A stretch of 12,918 nucleotides of DNA, taken from positions 1 through 12,918 of the forward strand of contig CANPVI010000022.1 of assembly GCA_947581665.1 (NCBI GenBank). Reading direction: 5' to 3'. Positions 7,905 to 12,918 of the stretch are shown piece by piece. The translations under genes and the position numbers were made by a program. The DNA is from an uncultured Atopobiaceae bacterium. Its GTDB lineage: Bacteria; Actinomycetota; Coriobacteriia; Coriobacteriales; Atopobiaceae. How positions within the stretch are numbered: the first letter of the stretch is position 1; each line of letters starts with the position of its first letter. The notes beneath the pieces are model-generated. The model was not told where the DNA came from, ran no database searches, and worked only from the letters and a program-made list of their open reading frames with translations.

Positions 7905-8375
7905 TTAGGCCTCGTCGGCGGCGGCGTTGGCAGCCTCCGCGCCAGGAGCGTCGTCGCGGGCGGCCTCGGCGAGATCCGCGGCGATCTCGGTGTCCTCGAC
8001 CGCCTCGGCCACATCTTCGGCCACCTCGGCGGCCATGGCCTCCTCGACCTCAGCGGCCTTTTCCTCGGGCACCGCGTAGGCCTCGGGGATCTTGGGCTCG
8101 GGCTTCGGAGCCTCGGCCTTCGGCTTGCCCTCGGAGCCGGCGCGGGCGATGTCGATGAGGTGGGATACCGCGTTCGTGGGCTGCGCGCCCTTGCCGATCC
8201 ACTCGTCCACCTTGGCGAGATCGACTTCGATCACGTGGGGATCGGGGATGGGATCGTAGCGGCCTACCTGCTCGATGAAGCGGCCATCGCGCCTCGCGCG
8301 CGAATCGGCGACGACGATGCGGTAGTAGGGGCGCTTCTTGGCGCCGTGACGCGCCAGGCGAATCTTGACAGCCAA
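7905..8375 (-). CDS. rpsP: 30S ribosomal protein S16, TTG start, long acidic/Ala-rich tail
   Basis: Structural protein of the small ribosomal subunit. Residues 1-80 are the conserved S16 fold: AVKIRLARHGAKKRPYYRIV at 2-21, then RRDGRFIEQVGRYDP at 28-42 and VDEWIGKGAQPT at 56-67. Residues about 82-156 form a low-complexity tail of Ala, Glu, Asp and Pro; tails of this kind occur on S16 of other actinobacteria. The start is TTG at 8375, because the conserved N-terminus begins there and AAGGAG (8382-8387) precedes it by 6 nt. The ORF extends 126 bp further upstream, but that part is not S16-like. It is the first gene of the maturation cluster. ffh, often found upstream, is replaced here by a divergent two-component system. 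Confidence 0.97.
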   Translation of the reverse strand: MAVKIRLARHGAKKRPYYRIVVADSRARRDGRFIEQVGRYDPIPDPHVIEVDLAKVDEWIGKGAQPTNAVSHLIDIARAGSEGKPKAEAPKPEPKIPEAYAVPEEKAAEVEEAMAAEVAEDVAEAVEDTEIAADLAEAARDDAPGAEAANAAADEA

Positions 8376-8452
8376 CGAAATCTCCTTTGTGCGTGGTGTC
8401 ACGGGGTGCCTTCGAAGCGAGAGCGCACGCCCGTGCTCTTGAGCAGCCTCCC

Positions 8453-8458
8453 ATAGTA
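8453..8458 (-). promoter_or_regulatory. Weak candidate -10 element for the rpsP cluster
   Basis: TACTAT on the minus strand lies about 80 nt upstream of the rpsP TTG and matches four of six -10 consensus positions. No good -35 hexamer is present 16-18 nt further upstream. It is listed because the cluster must have a promoter in this gap and this is the best AT-rich hexamer seen. Confidence 0.22.
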
Positions 8459-8524
8459 GCCAAGCTGCGAAGGTTCTGCAGCGCTCGCCTGCTCCCTCCA
8501 CACGCCGTCCGTCCCGCCAATGCG

Positions 8525-8545
8525 TCCCGCGACGGATACGCGGGA
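8525..8545. repeat. Perfect 7-bp inverted repeat in the divergent promoter region
   Basis: TCCCGCG (8525-8531) and CGCGGGA (8539-8545) are exact reverse complements around a 7-nt spacer. It lies about 90 bp before the response-regulator start and 150 bp before rpsP. It could be a protein-binding site or an RNA hairpin; it has no T tract on either side. In such GC-rich DNA an arm pair of this length can also arise by chance. Confidence 0.35.
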
Positions 8546-8574
8546 GCCATTTGCGCCACTCGCTCCTAGACTGG

Positions 8575-8601
8575 GCTACGGGGCGGGGTAGCGGCTTTTT
8601 T
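8575..8601 (+). promoter_or_regulatory. Leader hairpin with T6 tract before the response regulator
   Basis: GCTAC (8575-8579) pairs with GTAGC (8588-8592) around GGGGCGGG, followed three bases later by six T (8596-8601). The shape is that of a weak intrinsic terminator on the plus strand, but no gene lies upstream on that strand. It could attenuate the transcript of the two-component operon or be incidental. The 5-bp stem is short. Confidence 0.3.
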
Positions 8602-8633
8602 CACGCTGCCAGAGCGCCAAGGGTAGGAGTTGC

Positions 8634-9323
8634 ATGGACGTCTTGGTCGTTGAAGACGAACGAAATCTCAGCGATGCCATTTGCCACATACTCGGAGAAG
8701 CGGGCTATAACGCATCACAGGCATTCGACGGGCCCTCCGGGCTCGATGCGGCGCTTGGGGAGCGCCATGACGTGATCATGCTCGACGTCATGCTCCCGGG
8801 CATGAGCGGTTTCGACGTGGTGTCGCGCCTGAGGGAGGCCTCGGTGGAGACGCCCGTGATCATGGTCACCGCCAAGGCCACCACGGCAGACAAGATCGAG
8901 GGCCTCGACCACGGGGCCGACGACTACATGACGAAGCCGATCGACACCGACGAGCTCCTCGCGCGCATCCGCGCGCTCACCCGTCGCCATGGTGAGGCGG
9001 ACCTCGAAACTCGCGCGTTCGGGGATCTCACGCTCGACCTCGTCACGCACGATCTCGTCTGCGGAGATCGCCAGGTGCACCTATCCCAGAAGGAATACGA
9101 AGTGCTCAAGCTCCTCATGGAGGCGAAGGGCGTCGTATCGAAGACCGACCTCTTGAAGTCCGCGTGGCGCGATGACGAGGACGTGACGGAGAACAGCGCC
9201 GAGGCCTACATCTCGTTCTTGCGCAAGAAGCTCGCGCACATCAACTCCTCGAGCCAGATCACCACCTATCGCATGCTCGGGTATCGCCTCGAGGAGCCGG
9301 ACGGGCAAGGCGAGCGCTACTGA
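8634..9323 (+). CDS. OmpR/PhoB-family response regulator
   Basis: DNA-binding transcription regulator of a two-component system, 229 residues. The receiver domain (1-118) has the acidic pair Glu7/Asp8, phospho-acceptor Asp51 in MLDVMLPGMSGFD, switch Thr79, and Lys101 in MTKPID. The winged-helix effector domain (about 128-221) has LSQKEYEVLKLLMEAKGVVSK (150-170), then ENSAEAYISFLRKKL (186-200) and TYRMLGYRLE (211-220). All phosphorylation residues are intact. ATG at 8634 follows TAGGAG with short spacing. The cognate kinase starts 39 bp downstream. The signal and target genes cannot be told from sequence; dinB is a possible co-regulated gene by position. Confidence 0.97.
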   Translation: MDVLVVEDERNLSDAICHILGEAGYNASQAFDGPSGLDAALGERHDVIMLDVMLPGMSGFDVVSRLREASVETPVIMVTAKATTADKIEGLDHGADDYMTKPIDTDELLARIRALTRRHGEADLETRAFGDLTLDLVTHDLVCGDRQVHLSQKEYEVLKLLMEAKGVVSKTDLLKSAWRDDEDVTENSAEAYISFLRKKLAHINSSSQITTYRMLGYRLEEPDGQGERY

Positions 9324-9362
9324 CGCACGACGCACAAGCGCGAGCAACGCGAGGGAGGGCGA

Positions 9363-10622
9363 ATGCTCAAGCGACTCCAGTGGCGCTTCATGGCGATCAC
9401 GATGTCGTTCCTCGCGCTCGTGCTCTTCGGCACCCTCTTCGTCACGTACACCGCGAGCTCGGCGAACCTCGACCGCTTCGTCGAGAGCTCGCTCAACCGC
9501 GTCCTCAACACCACCACGCCCACGCGCCCCTACATCGGGGTGAGCACGGCGCCCGACGTCGATGAGACCATCTACGGCCAGCGCGCGGTGGTGTGGGTGG
9601 ACATCGACGCCGATACCGGCGAGGTCGAGCTGAACGATTCCGCCGCCATCATCGGGCCCCGCGCGCTCCAGCAGGTCATCGAGGCCGCCTCGGGAGACGA
9701 GACCGAGGGCACGATCGAGGACTACGGGATCATCTGGCGAAAGGGTCCCATTCCCTCGGGCGAGCGGATCGCCATGGTGAGCACGGTGGCCACGAGCCAG
9801 GTGCGCTTCCAGCAGATCCTCACGAGCACGGTGGTGGCCATCCTCGTCCTCGCCATCGCCGCGCTCTTCGTGTGGAAGCTCTCGGAGATGGTCGTGGACC
9901 CCGTGCGCCACGCGTGGGAATCGCAGAGCCGCTTCACCTCGGATGCATCGCACGAGCTCAAGACCCCGCTTTCGGTGATCCGCGCGAATACGCGGATACT
10001 CGAGGAGCATCTCTGCGAGATCCCCGACGACGACCACCGCTGGATCCTCTCCACCGACGAGGAGGCCGAGCGCATGCAGGTGCTCGTGAACGACCTGCTC
10101 GAGCTCTCGAAGGCCGATGAGGCCGCCCTCGCGAGCGATGCGGTCTTCAGGAAGGACGTACTCGACTTCTCCGCGCTCGTCGAAGAGGCCTGCCTCGAGT
10201 TCGAGGTCGTGGCCTTCGAGCACGATCGCGCGTTCGATGAGAGGCTCGCACCGGATCTTTGGGTGTGCTCGGACCCCAACGCGCTCAATCGCGTGGTGCG
10301 CATATTGCTCGACAACGCCGTGAAGTATGCGGAAAAGGGCTCGACGATCCACGTGACGCTCGAGGCGGAGGGAAGGACGACCGCCTACTTCGCCGTGAAC
10401 AACCGCGCAGAACCCCTCACGCAAGAAGACGTCGACCACATCTTCGATCGCTTCTACCGCTCGGATAGCTCGAGGAGCCGCTCGACCGGCGGCTTCGGCT
10501 TGGGGCTCGCCATCGCCAAGACGACCATGGTCGCCCTCGACGGCGACATCACCTGCGCCTCGAGCGCCGAGGAGGGCACCACCTTCACGCTCACCCTTCC
10601 GCTTGATCGCGAGCACCAGTGA
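9363..10622 (+). CDS. Membrane sensor histidine kinase, CiaH-like layout without HAMP domain
   Basis: Partner of the preceding regulator, 419 residues. The first membrane helix lies at about 9-30, an extracytoplasmic sensor region at about 31-150, and the second helix at about 152-172. The H-box SDASHELKTPLSVI has phospho-acceptor His197 only about 25 residues after the helix, so there is no room for a full HAMP domain. The N-box LLDNAVKYA (Asn318), F-box FDRFYRSD (361-368) and glycine-rich GFGLGLAIAK (377-386) are intact. The usual DxGxG (G1) is replaced by NNRAEP (346-351), a variant also seen in other kinases of this layout. ATG at 9363 follows GAGGGAGG (9351-9358). The stop codon overlaps the possible GTG start of dinB. 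The ligand is unknown. Confidence 0.96.
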   Translation: MLKRLQWRFMAITMSFLALVLFGTLFVTYTASSANLDRFVESSLNRVLNTTTPTRPYIGVSTAPDVDETIYGQRAVVWVDIDADTGEVELNDSAAIIGPRALQQVIEAASGDETEGTIEDYGIIWRKGPIPSGERIAMVSTVATSQVRFQQILTSTVVAILVLAIAALFVWKLSEMVVDPVRHAWESQSRFTSDASHELKTPLSVIRANTRILEEHLCEIPDDDHRWILSTDEEAERMQVLVNDLLELSKADEAALASDAVFRKDVLDFSALVEEACLEFEVVAFEHDRAFDERLAPDLWVCSDPNALNRVVRILLDNAVKYAEKGSTIHVTLEAEGRTTAYFAVNNRAEPLTQEDVDHIFDRFYRSDSSRSRSTGGFGLGLAIAKTTMVALDGDITCASSAEEGTTFTLTLPLDREHQ

Positions 10623-11935
10623 CGCGCCCACGCGAACCCGGGACGCTCGTCTTTCCCTTCGGATCATCCATGAAGCGCTGGGAGGGTCCGGCGATCGCGC
10701 TCCTCGACCTCGATGCGTTCTTCGCGTCGGTGGAACAGCTCGATCATCCCGAGTGGCGCGGCAAGCCCGTCATCGTGGGCGGATCGCCGGAGATGCGCGG
10801 CGTGGTTTCCACCGCGTCGTACGAGGCGAGGCCCTTCGGCGTCCACTCCGCCATGCCCGCGGCGGAGGCGAGGAGGCTCTGTCCGCAGGGCATCTTCGTC
10901 CAAGGACACTTCGAGCGCTACCGCGAACTCTCCCACCAAGTGATGGACATCATCGGCGACGAGACGCCCCGCCTCGAGCAGGTGTCCATCGATGAGGCGT
11001 TTTTCGACGTGAGCCCCGGACGCTACTCCGCCGAAAGCCCCGTGAGCATCTGCGAGCGCATCCAGGGTCGCGTGGCCGAGCTCGGCATCACGTGCTCGAT
11101 CGGGCTCTCCACCTCGAAGACCGTGGCGAAGATCGCGAGCGAGGTCGATAAGCCGCGTGGCCTCACCGTCGTCTATCCCGGCACCGAGGCGGCGTTCTTG
11201 GCGCCGCTGCCCCTTCGCGCGCTCTCGGGCATCGGCGCCGCCACCGAACGCAAGCTCGCGGGACTCGGCATTCGAACGCTCGGCGAACTCGCGGCGCAGG
11301 ACCCCGAGGAGATGCGGGAGCGATTCGGCGTCATGGGGCCGCGCATGGTCGATCGCGCTCGGGGGGTGAACGATTCGCCGGTGCGAGAGCGGGCAGTCGC
11401 GCGCGAGGTGAAGTCGGTCTCGAACGAGCGCACCTTCGCCCAAGACCTCACCGAGAGAGGCGAGATCCGCGCGGCCATTTGGCACGTGTCGGGCGTCGTG
11501 GGCAGGCGCCTTCGCAAGAAGGGCCTTAAGGGACGCGAGGTCACGCTCAAGATCCGCTATGACTTCGAGCACGGGCGCAGCGTCCAGCGGGGCCTCCCCC
11601 ACCCTGCGGACGACGAGGCCGACTTCGCCCCCGTGGCCCTCGAACTCTTGGACGAGATATGGCACGAGGGGATGCCCGTGCGGCTCCTCGGCGTGGGAAT
11701 CTCACGTTTCGACGAGGATGACGTGCCGCGCCAGGCCTCGCTCTTCGAAGAGGGGGCCCTCGCAGACGAGGTGCCCGAGAGGGCGGCGGAACGGCCGCGC
11801 GAGCGCGCGAACCTCGGACGCGTGCGCGACGCCGTACGAGAGCGCTTCGGAGAGGACGCCCTCGCGTTCGGCCACGACCTTCGCTTCAAGCACCGCACCT
11901 CCGACACGCAGCCGATGCACAAGGACCTCGAATGA
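10619..11935 (+). CDS. dinB: DNA polymerase IV (Y-family translesion polymerase)
   Basis: Error-prone Y-family polymerase that bypasses damaged template and can cause stress-related mutation. The 438-residue product has catalytic Asp30 and Asp32 in LLDLDAFFASVEQ, a probable steric-gate Phe35, and the second catalytic pair Asp125/Glu126 in SIDEAFFD. Helix-hairpin-helix-like ALSGIGAATERKLAGLGI lies at 201-218. A little-finger domain follows, then the beta-clamp motif QASLF (372-376). A ~60-residue tail after the clamp motif contains RVRDAVRERFGEDAL. GTG at 10619 overlaps the kinase stop in GTGA. ATG at 10670 (Met18), just before the conserved region, is a serious alternative because neither start has a strong ribosome site. 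Either way the gene is packed against the two-component system with no terminator between. Confidence 0.95.
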   Translation: MTRPREPGTLVFPFGSSMKRWEGPAIALLDLDAFFASVEQLDHPEWRGKPVIVGGSPEMRGVVSTASYEARPFGVHSAMPAAEARRLCPQGIFVQGHFERYRELSHQVMDIIGDETPRLEQVSIDEAFFDVSPGRYSAESPVSICERIQGRVAELGITCSIGLSTSKTVAKIASEVDKPRGLTVVYPGTEAAFLAPLPLRALSGIGAATERKLAGLGIRTLGELAAQDPEEMRERFGVMGPRMVDRARGVNDSPVRERAVAREVKSVSNERTFAQDLTERGEIRAAIWHVSGVVGRRLRKKGLKGREVTLKIRYDFEHGRSVQRGLPHPADDEADFAPVALELLDEIWHEGMPVRLLGVGISRFDEDDVPRQASLFEEGALADEVPERAAERPRERANLGRVRDAVRERFGEDALAFGHDLRFKHRTSDTQPMHKDLE

Positions 11936-11948
11936 AAGGTAATGCTTA

Positions 11949-12005
11949 CGCCGCGTAGCCAGTTTTTCGGTGCGCAAATCGCACCGAAAAACTGGCTACG
12001 CGGCG
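11949..12005. repeat. 57-bp perfect palindrome (26-bp arms, 5-nt loop) between convergent genes
   Basis: The left arm (11949-11974, starting CGCCGCGTAGCC and ending CGGTGCG) is the exact reverse complement of the right arm (11980-12005), around the loop CAAAT. It lies 13 bp after dinB and 14 bp before the hydrogenase stop codon. A bidirectional terminator would have A on the left flank and T on the right. Here T5 sits inside the left arm and A5 inside the right arm, and neither outer flank has a T run in the direction of transcription. It may be a U-poor two-way terminator, a REP-like or MITE-like repeat, or a processing site. Only one copy is visible in the window. Confidence 0.9.
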
Positions 12006-12019
12006 AAAGAGCAGATCGC

Positions 12020-12918
12020 CTAGTACGTGGCGGGCTCGCGCTCGAAGTCGCCCGGGACCTCCTCGTACTTGGGAAGCGGCGCCTCGTTCGGCATCGTCCA
12101 CGTGTGGTGGTCGGTGTGGAGGAGCTTCTCCGCGAGCTCGGAGTTCGGCTCGCCGAGGTACTCCTCGTAGCACTGCTTCACCTGCGGGTTCTCATGCGAG
12201 AAACGCAGCTCGGCGTCCCGGTCGAGCGCGTAGAGCGTGCCGGCGCGATCCGCCGCGAGCTCCTGGCCCTCGTGGATGGGGTTGCCGCCGCCACCGGTAC
12301 AGCCACCGGGGCACGCCATGACCTCGACGAAGTCGAGCTCCTCCTTGCCGTCGCGAATGGCCTGGAGGAGCTTCTCGGCGTTCACGAGACCATGGGCCAC
12401 GCCCACGCGCACGGGCGTACCGCCCATGTCGAAGGTGCCCACGCGCCATCCATCGCGCGCGCGAAGGGCCGCGAGCGCCTCGGGATCGGGATTCTCGCCG
12501 GTGACCACGGAGTAGGCGGTGCGCAGCGCCGCCTCCATCACGCCGCCGGTGACGCCGAAGATGTGGCCCGCGCCCGTGGCGATGCCCATGGGATCGTCGA
12601 AGGACGCCTCGTCCATCTTGACCACATCGAGGTGGTGCGCGCGGATCATGCGATCGAACTCACGCACGGTGAGCGCGGCGTCCACGTCGGGCGAGCCGGT
12701 CGCGCCGCGCATCGATTCGTAGTCGCACTCGGCCTTCTTCGCCACGCACGGCATGATGGAGACGAGGAAGAGCTTCTCGGGATCGATGCCCGCCTTCTCG
12801 GCGAAGTACGTCTTCGCGAGCGCGCCGAAGATCTGCTGGGGGCTCTTGGTGGTGGAGATGCGATCCACGAAATCGGGCGCCTTGCCCTTGGCGTAGCGCA
12901 CCCAGCCGGGGCAGCAGC
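12020..12918 (-). CDS. [FeFe] hydrogenase catalytic subunit, C-terminal part; cut by right edge
   Basis: Large subunit of an [FeFe] hydrogenase carrying the H-cluster, which catalyses reversible H2 formation. The visible 298 residues begin inside motif L1 with CCPGW; the partial codon before it is compatible with the Ser of TSCCP. Motif L2 is MPCVAKKAE (about 55-63) and L3 is EVMACPGGCTGGGGNP (about 198-213). All visible H-cluster cysteines and the proton-relay Cys of L1 are present. The C-terminus runs through YEEYLGEPNSELAEKLLHTDHHTW and then has an extra ~24-residue tail. N-terminal FeS domains, if present, lie outside, so the monomeric, bifurcating multi-subunit or formate-linked type cannot be decided. 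It converges with dinB on a long palindrome. Confidence 0.95.
   Translation of the reverse strand, partial: CCPGWVRYAKGKAPDFVDRISTTKSPQQIFGALAKTYFAEKAGIDPEKLFLVSIMPCVAKKAECDYESMRGATGSPDVDAALTVREFDRMIRAHHLDVVKMDEASFDDPMGIATGAGHIFGVTGGVMEAALRTAYSVVTGENPDPEALAALRARDGWRVGTFDMGGTPVRVGVAHGLVNAEKLLQAIRDGKEELDFVEVMACPGGCTGGGGNPIHEGQELAADRAGTLYALDRDAELRFSHENPQVKQCYEEYLGEPNSELAEKLLHTDHHTWTMPNEAPLPKYEEVPGDFEREPATY

Larger units (their letters stand above)
8376..8633. other. 258-bp divergent intergenic region between rpsP and the response regulator
   Basis: No convincing gene is present on either strand. The region holds the rpsP ribosome site at its left end and the response-regulator ribosome site (AGGAG, 8625-8629) at its right end. 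It also holds an inverted repeat at 8525-8545 and a small hairpin with a T tract at 8575-8601. Both transcription units probably start here, since the genes point away from each other. Promoter hexamers are weak by eye on both strands. Confidence 0.7.

Noticed and set aside
9081..10667. 528-residue minus-strand open frame opposite the histidine kinase
   Set aside because: The plus strand encodes a kinase with all boxes in order; the opposite frame is low-complexity and also crosses the end of the response regulator and the start of dinB.
11949..12005. Terminal repeat of an insertion sequence
   Set aside because: No transposase and no second copy are visible, and the two arms face each other across only 5 nt, so they cannot bound an element here.
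11946..12173. 75-residue minus-strand open frame over the palindrome
   Set aside because: It is an out-of-frame reading of the hydrogenase end continuing through the inverted repeat; no ribosome site or family pattern.

Overview
The window looks like part of the chromosome of an anaerobic, high-GC actinobacterium, most likely of the Coriobacteriia (the Olsenella/Atopobium/Eggerthella side of the phylum). This is inferred from four things. The GC content is high and third codon positions are strongly GC-biased. Pyruvate phosphate dikinase occurs together with an [FeFe] hydrogenase. Glycyl-tRNA synthetase is the two-subunit (alpha/beta) type rather than the single-chain type usual in aerobic actinobacteria. 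Ribosomal protein S16 carries a long Ala/Glu-rich tail. No phage, transposase, CRISPR array, tRNA or rRNA gene was seen.

Minus-strand block, about 1-8375. Reading in the direction of transcription, it starts with a ribosome/tRNA maturation cluster: rpsP (TTG start), khpA, rimM, trmD, then lepB (8-bp overlap with trmD). The glycyl-tRNA synthetase pair glyQ-glyS follows after a 55-bp gap, with a 4-bp GTGA overlap between the two genes. A GC-rich hairpin follows glyS. Next comes a 125-residue protein matching only the N-terminal half of the PPDK regulatory protein (PSRP) family, closed by a clear intrinsic terminator. A candidate promoter and then ppdK follow; ppdK runs off the left edge after about 583 residues. 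A short PSRP-like protein without its kinase domain, next to a PPDK that keeps the regulatory threonine, is the most unusual coding observation here.

Plus-strand block, 8634-11935. This is an OmpR-type response regulator, a membrane histidine kinase, and DNA polymerase IV (dinB). The possible GTG start of dinB overlaps the kinase stop by 4 bp. The arrangement suggests co-transcription of a two-component system with a translesion polymerase. The 258 bp between this block and the divergent rpsP cluster hold no gene but contain inverted repeats and weak promoter candidates.

Right end, 11936-12918. dinB and the C-terminal part of a minus-strand [FeFe] hydrogenase converge on a perfect 26-bp inverted repeat with a 5-nt loop. 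Its T and A tracts lie inside the arms, in the opposite arrangement to a classical bidirectional terminator. The hydrogenase is cut by the window edge within its first H-cluster motif.

No wholly new multi-gene system is evident. The most useful leads are the lone PSRP N-terminal domain beside ppdK, the long palindrome, and the coupling of dinB to a two-component system.
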